The notes beneath the pieces are model-generated. The model searched no databases. It was not told the DNA's origin and was given only the letters and a program-made list of their open reading frames with translations. DNA of 64,000 nt, taken from NCBI GenBank assembly GCA_013112555.1, contig JABFGK010000002.1:682001-746000 (forward strand). Reading direction: 5' to 3'. This document shows, in pieces, positions 27,537-36,818 of this stretch (positions are counted from its first letter, which is position 1; each line of letters begins with the position of its first letter). Source of the DNA: Planctomycetota bacterium (GTDB lineage Bacteria > Planctomycetota > Phycisphaerae > Phycisphaerales > UBA5793). The translations under genes and the position numbers were made by a program.

Positions 27537-28532
27537 TCACCGCATATCAATCAACACCTTGATCGCCTCCGGCTGCCCGGCCAACGCAAACGCCTGCTCC
27601 GCATCCTCCAACCGATACCGTCGACTGATCAAACTGATCACATCAACGGTCGGCACCCGTCCGGCCAACATCTTCACCGCATCGGCAATCGAACCGCACC
27701 GCGAACCGATCACATCAATCTCGTTGATCACCACCGGACTCAAGTCAAGCGAACCGCCGCCGGCATACCCCCCCGGGGCCACCGTCGTCTTGAGAAGCAC
27801 CTTCCCCCTCGGCCGAACCAACTCCAATGCCAACGCCAACCCATCGGCCGACCCCGTGCAATCGACCACCACATCCTGATCCTGCCGACGACCAATCTCC
27901 GACACATGCCGGTGCTTGATCCCCCACTTCTCACACAGGTTCATCTTCGCTTCGTGCTTGCCCACCACCCGCACCGAGGCATTCAACCGCGACATCGCCT
28001 GGGCACACAACAACCCGAGTCGCCCGTCGCCCAGCACCGTGATATACGGCTGACCCTCCAGATGCAACTGCCGACACGCCTGCAACGCGGCTGCCAACGG
28101 CTCGGCAAACACGGCGGCCTCATCATCCACCTGATCCGGCACCGCCACCAGGTTCGCCTCCGGCAACACAAACCGGTCGGCCATGCACCCATCCCGCCCG
28201 GAAATCCCCAACACCGTCCGATTCCGGCAATGCGTCGTCAACCCGGCCCGACACAGGTCGCACGACCCACAGACCGCATTGATCGCCCCGACCACGCGTT
28301 TTCCGGCCAGCCGCCGACGATCCTCCCCATTCACCCGCTCCACCATTCCGACAAACTCGTGCCCGAGCACCCCGGTAAACCCCATGTACCCCTTGCAAAT
28401 CTCCAGATCCGTCGAGCAGATCCCGGCCAGCAGCGGGCGCACCACGGCCTCACCCCGGGTAGCCGCCACATCCGGCTCAGCCCGATCCATGTCCACCCCC
28501 AACCGCTCACCATCAAAGATTACTGCTCGCAT
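27537..28532 (-). CDS. Zinc-type medium-chain dehydrogenase
   Basis: A 331-residue MDR-superfamily oxidoreductase. The catalytic zinc region is 'GICSTDLEICKGY' then 'GVLGHEFVGMVE'. The structural zinc cluster is 'AVCGSCDLCRAGLTTHCRN' (four Cys). The Rossmann segment 'ITVLGDGRLGLLCAQA' binds NAD(P). 'EPLAAALQA' is typical of sorbitol/threonine dehydrogenase-like members. Substrate unknown; length is slightly short but complete. It sits alone between repeat clusters, and its stop lies within 10 bases of a family B element. Confidence 0.85.
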   Translation of the reverse strand: MRAVIFDGERLGVDMDRAEPDVAATRGEAVVRPLLAGICSTDLEICKGYMGFTGVLGHEFVGMVERVNGEDRRRLAGKRVVGAINAVCGSCDLCRAGLTTHCRNRTVLGISGRDGCMADRFVLPEANLVAVPDQVDDEAAVFAEPLAAALQACRQLHLEGQPYITVLGDGRLGLLCAQAMSRLNASVRVVGKHEAKMNLCEKWGIKHRHVSEIGRRQDQDVVVDCTGSADGLALALELVRPRGKVLLKTTVAPGGYAGGGSLDLSPVVINEIDVIGSRCGSIADAVKMLAGRVPTVDVISLISRRYRLEDAEQAFALAGQPEAIKVLIDMR

Positions 28533-28611
28533 GGAAAAATCACCGCCGCTCGATTATGCGATCCCCGAACCCCATGTCAAACACCCATTCCCACGCCCCA
28601 ACCCACCGACC

Positions 28612-28702
28612 GAACAAGCCGGACAAGCCGAGCGCAGCAGCGGATTGTCCGGGTCAAGCCGGTTGAGGCGATCGAGTGAAACGAAATCGGCTCGGCCGGA
28701 CC
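28612..28702. repeat. Family G repeat pair
   Basis: A short related unit (ACAAGCCGAGCGCAGCAGCG, 28617-28636, ending in GGATTGTCCGG) is followed by a full family G copy (28651-28702, CAAGCCGGTTGAGGCGATCG to CTCGGCCGGA). It lies just beyond the tsaD stop. Confidence 0.7.
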
Positions 28703-28718
28703 TCTCTTCGCTCGCCCC

Positions 28719-29807
28719 TCACAACCCCTCATACTCACCACGCGGCGACGGGCTCAGATCCAATCCATCAAACGGCCCGCCTGCTGCGAATCGATGCCAC
28801 GCATAGCCCGCAATCATCGCTGCATTATCCAGACAATATCCCATCGCCGGCAACCGCAATGCCAAACCAAGTTCATCGGCCAACCGCTCCATCTCGGCCC
28901 GCAACCGTGAGTTGGCACTCACGCCGCCGCCCACGACTAACGACTGCACCTCCACCCCGTGCTGGTCACGCAACACGTCCACTGCCGACTTCGTGTTCTT
29001 AACGATCGCATCGACCGCAGCCTTCTGAAACGATGCACAAAAGTCATCAATCGCTGCATCATCAAACGCCGTGTGATCGCGCTCAAACTGCGCATCCTTG
29101 CCTCGACCAACAGGCTTGCCGCGCACTGCATATAACAACGACGTCTTCAATCCGGAATACGAGAAGTCGAGGCAGGCACGATCCCCCACCGAGGCCACCG
29201 GAAACCGATGCGCGCGCTCGTTTCCGTTGACCGCCCGCTTGTCCACGATCGGCCCGCCGGGATATGGCAGACCCAGAATCGACGCCGCCTTGTCAAACGC
29301 CTCGCCGATCGCATCGTCGATCGTTCGACCCATCAGCCGAATCCGAGACGCTGACTCCATGAAGAACAAACTCGTATGCCCCCCGCTCACCACCAGCCCG
29401 ACAGCCGGCATCGCAATCGCATCGCCCCCCAAACTCGCCGCATGCAGATGCGCTTCGATGTGATCGACCCCGATCAACGGCTTCCCCCATGCCCACGCCA
29501 ATGCCTTGGCCGCAGCCACCCCCACCAGCAACGACCCGATCAGGCCCGGCCGATTCCCGACGGCCACCGCATCGATCAACTCGCCGGCCGCCTCTCGCTC
29601 ACACCCAGCATCATGTACCGCCTTGTCCACCACCGGCCACAGTCGCTCGATATGCGCCCGACTTGCGATCTCCGGCACAACCCCCCCATATTCCTCATGT
29701 AACTCGTGCTGTGTCGCGACGACATTCGACACCACCTTGCGCCCATCGCGCACAAGCGCTGCCGATGTCTCATCACAACTCGATTCAATCCCGAGAATCA
29801 ATGCCAC
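28719..29807 (-). CDS. tsaD: tRNA N6-threonylcarbamoyladenosine transferase TsaD
   Basis: A 362-residue Kae1/TsaD-family protein that transfers threonylcarbamoyl to A37 of ANN-decoding tRNAs, working with TsaB and TsaE. 'ILGIESSCDETSAALV' opens the fold, 'VPEIASRAH' and 'GVDHIEAHLHA' carry the metal-binding histidines, and 'GLVVSGGHTSLFFM' and 'VVGGGVSANSRLR' are nucleotide-binding loops. The start is GTG (29807). No tsaB or tsaE is adjacent. Confidence 0.95.
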   Translation of the reverse strand: MALILGIESSCDETSAALVRDGRKVVSNVVATQHELHEEYGGVVPEIASRAHIERLWPVVDKAVHDAGCEREAAGELIDAVAVGNRPGLIGSLLVGVAAAKALAWAWGKPLIGVDHIEAHLHAASLGGDAIAMPAVGLVVSGGHTSLFFMESASRIRLMGRTIDDAIGEAFDKAASILGLPYPGGPIVDKRAVNGNERAHRFPVASVGDRACLDFSYSGLKTSLLYAVRGKPVGRGKDAQFERDHTAFDDAAIDDFCASFQKAAVDAIVKNTKSAVDVLRDQHGVEVQSLVVGGGVSANSRLRAEMERLADELGLALRLPAMGYCLDNAAMIAGYAWHRFAAGGPFDGLDLSPSPRGEYEGL

Positions 29808-29837
29808 AGATACACCGCCGATTCACGCCCCCTCCCT

Positions 29838-30025
29838 CCGTCATTCCCGCGCACGCGGAAATCCATCTTCACTTCCCCACTCCCGTTAGCCCCCGCCTCT
29901 GCCGGGGGAATGATGCGCAAGCATCATGCCATGCTTCGCGCCGCTCCACTTCCCTCCGTCATCCCCGCGCATGCAGTCTCCCTGCCGGATCTTCCGCTCA
30001 AAGCAGCGTTGATCATCCGGCCTAC
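29838..30025. repeat. Repeat cluster A-D-(A)-C
   Basis: Family A with one changed arm base (29838-29870), family D (29886-29936), a broken A copy that loses its right arm (29956-29977) and family C with a two-base insertion (29980-30025). The broken copy runs straight into family C, suggesting deletion between neighbouring repeats. Confidence 0.75.
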
Positions 30026-30051
30026 TTTCCTCTCCCTTCCTCCGTCATTCC

Positions 30052-31677
30052 TCAGCCCCCCTCTTCCCCATCCTCCCCAACCACCGCACGCAACATCGGC
30101 TCCACCGACTCAACATACATCATGTGCGGCATCCCCTCGATCACTTCCACTTGGGCATCACTTCCCAACTCTGCCAGCGACTCCTTTAACAACGCGACCG
30201 CGCCGTTCAAAAAGAAGTTGTCACCCCCACCGGCAAACACATGTAACTTCCCGCCTAACTTCGGCCCGAGCGTCTCCCACTGCTTCTCCAGGATCATCCG
30301 AATGTCATACCGTTGCCACTGCTCGGCCACAGCCGGGTCAATCGCCCCCGTCTTCCGATCAAACAATGGCATCGGCTCCCCGTTCCGGCCCTTGGTGCCG
30401 AACGTCGCTTCGAGCGATCCCATTTGCCCCCCTGCCCCGATCACGGCCTCCCGATGCACAAAATCATCACACCACAACATAACCTGCTCACCCTGCCGGG
30501 CCGTCGCTATCCGGTTGCCCTCCGCATCCCGAAACATATTCGCGTTCGGTGCATAGATATCGACCTGCTGCGTCTGCCGGAAATCCACCGGGTCCGGCAC
30601 ATGTGCCCAGCACCCGGCAAACGAATCCGGGTACGTAATTTGCAACCACAAACTACTCCACCCGCCCGACGAAACGCCGGTGACAAATCGGCTGTCGCCC
30701 GACATCGTCCCGTGATATGTTTCTTCAATATGCGGAATCAACTCCGTCACCAGCGCCTTGCCCCACGGCCCGTTATTGTCCGAATCCGCAAACACGCTGT
30801 GGCCGTAGTAACACGTCGGGTCCAACACGACAAAGATCAACTGATCCATCAACGTGCCGCCGGGCATCTGCTTCATATATTGGAACATCATGCGCCCGGT
30901 ATGATGCGTTCCCCCGAACCCCGGAATGAAATATAACACAGGGTACCGCTTCGTTCCTTCTGCAGACCACCCTGCCGGCAGAATCACCGTAGCCTTCATC
31001 TCCATTTCGCGATGATGAAACTGAGATAACAACGTACTGACAAAACGAACTTCCTTGACACGCTCCGTCTCACGAAATCCCTCTTCCTCCACCACCTGGG
31101 CCAACCGCAACTCCGTCGGACCACGATCCACAGCCGGCTTGCCCGTATCAGGATCGATCGGCGGCGGCTCATTGATCGACACCTTCACAGCCCGGCTCAG
31201 CAGATCGCCGGCCCCGTGACCCGGTGCCGGGTGCTTCCGCGATCGACGAACAACCGCCTGCACCCAATACCGACCGGGCTCCAACTCCGACAGCGGGCCG
31301 GGAAACGTCAGAATCGACTCATCATCCATCGGCGACACCAACACCGGCTCACCCGGGAACGCCCCCTTCACATCAACGCCCAGGATATATGAACTGCTGA
31401 ACCAGTTGGACAACTCGACCCACGCCGGCCGCCCGCCGCCGCGCGAAACCACGATCAGCACCCGACCCGAGAAGGGCTCGGTCTGCACCTCCCGATCAAA
31501 CACCAGTTCAAAACTCGGGACCGAAATGACCCGGTCCTCACCCTTCGCCGGTGCCTCCTGCTGCTGAGCAGTCGTCGCCGGCACTGCGCCGCACAGCATC
31601 AGCAACATTGCCAACGCGGCACAAACACGCGCCTGCCCCACTGTGTGGTACATCATCGCCTTTTTCCATCCATTCAT
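30052..31677 (-). CDS. Secreted esterase, alpha/beta-hydrolase fold (esterase D-like)
   Basis: A 541-residue exported protein. The signal peptide ends near 'ATTAQQQ'. A ~150-residue N-terminal beta domain ('FSGRVLIVVSRGG', 'ELEPGRYWVQAVV') is followed by a putative-esterase domain: 'KRYPVLYFIPGFGGTHH', nucleophile elbow 'FVTGVSSGGWSSLWLQ' (GxSxG), 'MPHMMYV' with a possible catalytic His. Homologous domains include enterochelin esterase-like and feruloyl esterase-like enzymes; substrate unknown. The ATG at 31677 follows an in-frame GTG. It is bordered by repeats on both sides. Confidence 0.8.
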   Translation of the reverse strand: MNGWKKAMMYHTVGQARVCAALAMLLMLCGAVPATTAQQQEAPAKGEDRVISVPSFELVFDREVQTEPFSGRVLIVVSRGGGRPAWVELSNWFSSSYILGVDVKGAFPGEPVLVSPMDDESILTFPGPLSELEPGRYWVQAVVRRSRKHPAPGHGAGDLLSRAVKVSINEPPPIDPDTGKPAVDRGPTELRLAQVVEEEGFRETERVKEVRFVSTLLSQFHHREMEMKATVILPAGWSAEGTKRYPVLYFIPGFGGTHHTGRMMFQYMKQMPGGTLMDQLIFVVLDPTCYYGHSVFADSDNNGPWGKALVTELIPHIEETYHGTMSGDSRFVTGVSSGGWSSLWLQITYPDSFAGCWAHVPDPVDFRQTQQVDIYAPNANMFRDAEGNRIATARQGEQVMLWCDDFVHREAVIGAGGQMGSLEATFGTKGRNGEPMPLFDRKTGAIDPAVAEQWQRYDIRMILEKQWETLGPKLGGKLHVFAGGGDNFFLNGAVALLKESLAELGSDAQVEVIEGMPHMMYVESVEPMLRAVVGEDGEEGG

Positions 31678-31737
31678 CACGCCTTGCAGCCCCTTTCTCA
31701 GAGTCCCCCATTCTAGCAGCCCCCATCGCCCTCCCCG

Positions 31738-32000
31738 TCCCGTTCGCCCCCGGCTCTGCCGGGGGGATGGGATGATGCGCGAGCATCATGCCATGCCGCG
31801 TGCCCCGGATCGCCAATCTCCTGATTGGCATCCCTCTCCTCCGTCATTCCCGCGCACGCGGGAATCCATCCTCCTTCTCTTCCTCCGTCCACCGCCACCA
31901 CCGGTGGCGGCTTTGTGGCCCCCCCGGTGTATTCACCGGGGGCTAATCATGAAGCCTCCCTGCCGGATCTTCCGCTCAAAGCAGCGTTGATCCGGCCTAT
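31738..32000. repeat. Repeat cluster D-E-A-B-C
   Basis: Family D (31738-31800), E (31807-31831), A (31842-31875), B (31892-31917), a CCCCCGGTGTATTCACCGG hairpin variant (31919-31948) and C (31958-32000). Family C overlaps the stop of the TonB-like gene: the TAG-side codons lie in the GGCCTA end of the repeat. Almost the whole 316-base gap is repeat. Confidence 0.8.
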
Positions 32001-33202
32001 TTCTTCTCCTCAATAAACCGCAGCGTAAAAACGATCGGCTCACACATTTCGCCCGGCTTCAACTTCTTCAAGTCCTCACCTTTGGCCGTCCACCGGGCCA
32101 GCCAACTTCGCAAGTACAACCGATCAAATGACTCGTATCCCGTCTCGCGAAACACCTTCACCTGCCGCGCAATCCCCTTCGAGTCAAACTGTAACGACAC
32201 CACCGCATTCTGCTTGATACTCCCGGCCCACCGCAACGTCAGCATCCGATCATTCGAGTCAACCAGAACGTGCTTGTACAACGAATACGGCCGAATCTCA
32301 AGCCCCTCCATCGCCAACGGCTTGCCGCTCATCAGCGCTGCCTCTGGCACCTCATGCACACTCGTCGCACTCGTGTCCTTCTCCGACTGTTCCGCATCCT
32401 GATCAACCGTCGGGTCGCCCTGCTTTGCCCCGCCGCCGGTCTCACCGTCGACCACCACCTCATCCGTTGCCTCAGCCACTGCCTGCTCGCCCCGATCGGA
32501 GGCAGCCTCCGCAGCAGCACCCTCCTTTGCCACCTCCGGCGATTCCACATCCGGCGCATCGTCAACAGCAACGTCTTCCGGACCCTCTTCCTCCGAGACA
32601 AACACCGATTCCAGGTTCTGCATCGGTGCCAGCGTCACCATGTCCTGCACCATCGTCAACGTCGGCGATGGCATCGGAAACGGCACTTGCACAGCCGATT
32701 CCGACTCCGCCTCCGCCTTCTCTTCCTCGGGCATCACTGTCTCATCATCGAGTCGGGCGACTTCCCCCTCGTCGGCCGCTTCCTCATTCTGCGCCGGCCC
32801 ATCATCCCGTGCATCGGCAGCCCCGCCGGCCTGAGACGAGGCGAACGCTGCCTGGTCCACTTCCGACAACTCGGCCAGGTGTTCCTCATACTCGCGGTAC
32901 CCGATCCAGGTCACCCGTGCTTCCTGTGACCCGTCATCAATGCCGGGCATCAACGTCAAATCGTTGGGCTTCTCCTCCTGATCCTCCTGCTGTGTCAGAT
33001 CCTCCTCATCAGACATGGCCGCGTCCGGGTCCAGCATCGTCACAAACGAGTGACGCATCAATGCCACCCGGCCGGCCACCGCCAGAGCCACGCCATGCAA
33101 CAAAAGCGACAGCACGACCGCCGGTGCCAAACGCACCACACGCTGGCTCAACGACCGGTCGAATCCGGGCAACGAGGATGTCACATGGATCGCTTTACTC
33201 AT
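31997..33202 (-). CDS. TonB-like membrane-anchored protein with acidic linker
   Basis: A 401-residue protein with one transmembrane helix near residues 27-46 ('APAVVLSLLLHGVALAV') after a short cytoplasmic tail. The long linker is Glu/Asp/Ala-rich instead of the Pro/Lys-rich linker of classical TonB. The C-terminal ~100 residues ('VVSLQFDSKGIARQVKVF', 'YLRSWLARWTAKG') resemble a TonB C-terminal domain, which usually contacts outer-membrane transporters. No ExbB/ExbD genes are adjacent. Function as an energy transducer is therefore only a suggestion from architecture. Confidence 0.6.
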   Translation of the reverse strand: MSKAIHVTSSLPGFDRSLSQRVVRLAPAVVLSLLLHGVALAVAGRVALMRHSFVTMLDPDAAMSDEEDLTQQEDQEEKPNDLTLMPGIDDGSQEARVTWIGYREYEEHLAELSEVDQAAFASSQAGGAADARDDGPAQNEEAADEGEVARLDDETVMPEEEKAEAESESAVQVPFPMPSPTLTMVQDMVTLAPMQNLESVFVSEEEGPEDVAVDDAPDVESPEVAKEGAAAEAASDRGEQAVAEATDEVVVDGETGGGAKQGDPTVDQDAEQSEKDTSATSVHEVPEAALMSGKPLAMEGLEIRPYSLYKHVLVDSNDRMLTLRWAGSIKQNAVVSLQFDSKGIARQVKVFRETGYESFDRLYLRSWLARWTAKGEDLKKLKPGEMCEPIVFTLRFIEEKK

Positions 33203-33251
33203 AACTCGAACACACCACCGGGATCGACCTGTCTACCCCGAGCCCCATGCC

Positions 33252-33280
33252 AAGCCCGCGGATTCCTATCCGTGGGGTCG
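33252..33280. repeat. Family F hairpin repeat
   Basis: CCCGCGGAT and ATCCGTGGGG pair around a short loop. Related copies lie at 42497-42524, 51012-51040 and 54166-54200. Here it sits between the divergent/co-oriented TonB-like and hpnE genes in a 130-base gap. Confidence 0.65.
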
Positions 33281-33332
33281 TTTCGCTTGGCCCGACCTCC
33301 CAGCCATGCTGCCCGAGAATCCTATCACCCAT

Positions 33333-34856
33333 TCACACACCGCTGCCAAACACACTGCACAACCACCGATACACCCCCGAATGGCCCATTTCCGGCACCT
33401 CAATCGCCTCCGCTGGCACCCCGAGCACTGCGGCCGCTGCCCTGTACCCGCTGCGCACGGCCCCCTCGATTGTGCTCGGCCAGCCGCCCGTATCACACCA
33501 GTCACCGGCCACAAACAGATTCGACACATGCCCCCCGCCCGCGCCGGGACGCCGACCATCTGCCTCAATCCCCGGTACCGGGGCGATCGTTGCACGCTTC
33601 ACCCGCGTCACCCGTACCCCCAGCACCGATGACCCGTCAACAGACACCTGCTGCACATCGGCCAGACACCCAAGCACCCGGTCGGCCACCTCATCGCGGG
33701 TCAATCCCATCCAGTCATCACACGCACTCACCACAGCATGCACGCGACGCCCGCCGTCCTTCCTGAACAACCAATGCAACGGGCTCCCGACCACCGTGAG
33801 ATATGGCAGGTCCATCACCGGCCGACCAAACCACAGATCCACCCCCAGAATCGGGCTGTAGGTCATCCGCCCCGCAGCCTGCAGCCGCGCATCATGTTCA
33901 AGTACCCGATCGGCAAACAGCCCGCACACCCGATGCCCCGGCACCGCCAACACATATCCATCGGCTTGCAATACCTCCCCATTGACCAACGCGACCCCCT
34001 CCACATGATGCGTCGCCCTCCCCGCAGCACTCACTCCCGATACAGACACCGGGGTTCCGCTTCCCCTTCCGTCATTCCCCACTCCTTCGTCATTCCCGCG
34101 AACGCGGGAATCCACCTTCGCTTCCACTTCCTCCACCATCACCCGTCTCACACCCACACCAGGCCGTACATCCTCACCATACGCATGCGCTCCACCCTCC
34201 AGCAGTTCCCCCAACCCGGACGTCGGTATCCCCAGCACCATCCCACCTCGACTCGCCAGCATCCCCCGATGAAACACCTGCACGGCCACCCGTGTTGAGC
34301 ATCCGTCCACCGGCACATTGCACGCACCCACCACCACCGGATTCCAGAATCGCTCGATCACCGACTCCCCCTGACCATGATTCTGCAACCACGAACCGAA
34401 CGTGCCGTCCTGCTCCTGCTGATCTGCCGCTCCCATCATTGCAGCCACCCCCCGAACCAACTCCGACTTGTCCCGCAGACTCAAAAACGATGCCCTGGCG
34501 AATCCGGACGCAAAATGCAACGGGGCCGGCAACCACGACGACGCACGCAGTACATCAACCTCAGCCTGCCCCGCGCGCGCAAAATACAACCGGTCATGCC
34601 AGGCAAACCGATCAATCACCCCGAGTCGCGTATAGAAATCGACAGCGTTCGTGCAGCAGCGAAGAATCACATGCTGGCCCAGGTCATGCCCGCCGGCCGT
34701 GCTCCCGGCCCGTCCCCCCAACCGCTCCGTTGCCTCCAGAACCGTCACCCGAACCCCGGCCTCCACCAGCCGCACCGCACAGGCCAGACCGGCCACCCCA
34801 CCCCCGATCACAACCACCGATCCCGGTACCTGTGTCTGCTCAGCCGCCATACCCAT
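33333..34856 (-). CDS. hpnE: Hydroxysqualene dehydroxylase HpnE with an in-frame repeat insertion
   Basis: A 507-residue FAD-dependent amine-oxidase-like protein. 'VVVIGGGVAGLACAVRL' binds FAD, 'ERLGGRAGS' follows, and 'NLFVAGDWCDTGGWPSTIEG' is the C-terminal FAD motif. HpnE reduces hydroxysqualene to squalene, the last step of the HpnCDE route. Its ATG overlaps the hpnD stop (TGATG). Residues ~245-275 are encoded by a family A repeat (34088-34117) plus a half copy (34067-34080), giving 'DSRVRGNDEGVGNDGRG', a peptide seen when this repeat is translated elsewhere. The frame is preserved, so the protein may still work if the insert is a surface loop. Confidence 0.87.
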   Translation of the reverse strand: MGMAAEQTQVPGSVVVIGGGVAGLACAVRLVEAGVRVTVLEATERLGGRAGSTAGGHDLGQHVILRCCTNAVDFYTRLGVIDRFAWHDRLYFARAGQAEVDVLRASSWLPAPLHFASGFARASFLSLRDKSELVRGVAAMMGAADQQEQDGTFGSWLQNHGQGESVIERFWNPVVVGACNVPVDGCSTRVAVQVFHRGMLASRGGMVLGIPTSGLGELLEGGAHAYGEDVRPGVGVRRVMVEEVEAKVDSRVRGNDEGVGNDGRGSGTPVSVSGVSAAGRATHHVEGVALVNGEVLQADGYVLAVPGHRVCGLFADRVLEHDARLQAAGRMTYSPILGVDLWFGRPVMDLPYLTVVGSPLHWLFRKDGGRRVHAVVSACDDWMGLTRDEVADRVLGCLADVQQVSVDGSSVLGVRVTRVKRATIAPVPGIEADGRRPGAGGGHVSNLFVAGDWCDTGGWPSTIEGAVRSGYRAAAAVLGVPAEAIEVPEMGHSGVYRWLCSVFGSGV

Positions 34857-35845
34857 CACCGGCCCGCTCGTTTGGCACGCCCTGCTGCCCACGGTGCCAC
34901 TGCCATGATCATCACCTTGCGCGCACGCGAGACCTGCGCCCGATGCACTCGCCCAGCCACGCCGTTTGCAGCCCCTCCCCGTGAACCGCGCCCCCAGCCA
35001 ACGACCACTTCCGGATTTGCTGCCATCTGCTCCAGCAACCGCCGATAGACCGCTGCCATGGCCCAACTCGCCGGTGCCCCCCGCTCACTCACCACGCACT
35101 CAAACCCTCGTGACCGTTCGTAGTAGGTACGCGCTCGCTCGATCTGAAACAACACAAACGCCCGGCACTCAGCCGGCTTGGACCACTCCAGCAACTGCCG
35201 ATCATTCAAGTCGAAGTGCTCCAAGTCCTCCAACGGCAAATACAACCGCCCACGCTCACAATCCTCCCGTACATCCCTGAGAATGTTCGTCAACTGGAAG
35301 GCAATGCCGCGCCACTCAGCCAGTTGCCGTGCCGCCTCGCTGTCTTCCCCGTCGCGCTGCCCCCAGATACCGAGACACAGCCGACCGACCGTCCCAGCCA
35401 CTCGGTCGCAATACCGATACAAGTCGTCAAATGTCCGTCGTCGACTCGTCACGAGATCATCCAACTGGCCGGCCAGCATCGATTCCAGATCGGCCATGTC
35501 AAACGAATACAGCCTGCCATAGTGCGCAAACGCCGGCCAGAACGTGCCCCGTTCCACCGCCGCCTCACCATGCAACAGCATCCCCTCCGTCATCGTCAGC
35601 ATGCCGTCGATGGCCGAACCTGCTGCCGCTGCATCCCCGGCATCATCAACCACGTCATCTGCATACCGCGTCCAGGCATACAGCGCATACAACGCCGACC
35701 GTTCCGGCTCCGGCGTCAACTTCATCCCATAGTAAAAATTCCGTGCCCGTGCCCGCACGACCCGTCGACAAAACGAATCCGATTCTGCGAGCCCCTCCTC
35801 CTGCTGCTGCTGACCCCGTTCGCATTGTGCCCCATCAATATCCAT
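34856..35845 (-). CDS. hpnD: Presqualene diphosphate synthase HpnD
   Basis: A 329-residue squalene/phytoene synthase-family enzyme that condenses two farnesyl diphosphates to presqualene diphosphate. 'ARARNFYYGMKL', the aspartate-rich 'RYADDVVDDAGD' and the second motif 'QLTNILRDVREDCERGR' are all present. The start is ATG at 35845 next to an in-frame TTG; AAGG lies just upstream. It is the middle gene of hpnC-hpnD-hpnE, 28 bases after hpnC and overlapping hpnE. Confidence 0.9.
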   Translation of the reverse strand: MDIDGAQCERGQQQQEEGLAESDSFCRRVVRARARNFYYGMKLTPEPERSALYALYAWTRYADDVVDDAGDAAAAGSAIDGMLTMTEGMLLHGEAAVERGTFWPAFAHYGRLYSFDMADLESMLAGQLDDLVTSRRRTFDDLYRYCDRVAGTVGRLCLGIWGQRDGEDSEAARQLAEWRGIAFQLTNILRDVREDCERGRLYLPLEDLEHFDLNDRQLLEWSKPAECRAFVLFQIERARTYYERSRGFECVVSERGAPASWAMAAVYRRLLEQMAANPEVVVGWGRGSRGGAANGVAGRVHRAQVSRARKVMIMAVAPWAAGRAKRAGR

Positions 35846-35873
35846 CAACCTTCATCTTACCGCACCCTCCCGG

Positions 35874-36818
35874 TCAGGCACTGCACCCGCGCTCCACCCG
35901 GCCCGCCAACCATCCAACCACGTCAATCCCACTCTCCCGACTCAGCCACGCGGCCCCCACGAGCACCCCCTTCCACCAACTCGACACCGCCGGCCGCTGC
36001 CTCAGCACGTCAAATCCCTGCTGCTCGATCGCATGCAGTATCGACACGCCACCCAAGCGAAACAGCTGCACACTCGGGCGAATCGCCGGATCAACCAGAT
36101 CACACAAGGCTGCCCCTTCATCAAACAGAGCCCGCGCCCGCCCCACCAACTCGCGCATCAGCCCGACGAACCGGTCGACTGCAACTGCCCCAGTCCGCAA
36201 ATCTGCCTCCTCAACTCCGAACTGATCCAGCAGATCCTGTGGGATATACACCCGCCCTCGTTGACTGAGATCGCCGACCACGTCCTGCCAGTGATTGGCC
36301 AATTGCAATCCGGTACAGATCCGATCACTCAACAGACACAATTCGCCGAAGTCGCGACGCGCCCCGTGTCCCGAGATGTGCAGCACAATGCGCCCCACCG
36401 GGTTTGCACTATCATGGCAATAACTCAACAGGTCTGCCCAGTCGCGATACCGATCCTGTCGTCGATCCCGCTCAAACGCATCGAGTAACCGCCCAAACAA
36501 CTCCAACGGCACATCATGACGCCGAATCACATCTCCCAGTGCCGGCCCCCATATCGCCTCATCGCAACCCCCCGCAGCACATGTCTCCAACTGTTGCCGC
36601 ATCACTCCGAGTGCTGCCAGCGATTCCGAGTCATCATCAATCTCATCTGCCGCATCGTCAGCCATCCGACAAAACGCGTACACCGCTGCCAGATCTCGAG
36701 CCGGATCGGCCGGCAACAGCACGCGGCTCACCACCGTGAAGTTCTCATAATGCGACCGCGCCAGCGCCTCACACGCAACGAACGAGCGTGCCCGGATTGC
36801 ATCGTCACGGTCCTTCAT
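35874..36818 (-). CDS. hpnC: Hydroxysqualene synthase HpnC
   Basis: A 314-residue squalene/phytoene synthase paralogue. 'SHYENFTVVSRVL' is typical of HpnC, then 'YAFCRMADDAADEIDD' and 'QLANHWQDVVGDLSQRGR' are the two substrate/Mg motifs. HpnC converts presqualene diphosphate to hydroxysqualene. The open frame extends upstream to 37037, but those residues are translated repeats (families A and B), so the ATG at 36818 is the real start. A family G fragment begins about ten bases upstream, so the 5' leader or promoter of the operon lies within repeat sequence. Confidence 0.9.
   Translation of the reverse strand: MKDRDDAIRARSFVACEALARSHYENFTVVSRVLLPADPARDLAAVYAFCRMADDAADEIDDDSESLAALGVMRQQLETCAAGGCDEAIWGPALGDVIRRHDVPLELFGRLLDAFERDRRQDRYRDWADLLSYCHDSANPVGRIVLHISGHGARRDFGELCLLSDRICTGLQLANHWQDVVGDLSQRGRVYIPQDLLDQFGVEEADLRTGAVAVDRFVGLMRELVGRARALFDEGAALCDLVDPAIRPSVQLFRLGGVSILHAIEQQGFDVLRQRPAVSSWWKGVLVGAAWLSRESGIDVVGWLAGRVERGCSA

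Noticed and set aside
27396..28679. Long plus-strand ORF opposite the dehydrogenase
   Set aside because: Antisense shadow of the MDR gene, starting inside repeats; Pro/Arg/His-rich translation without domains.
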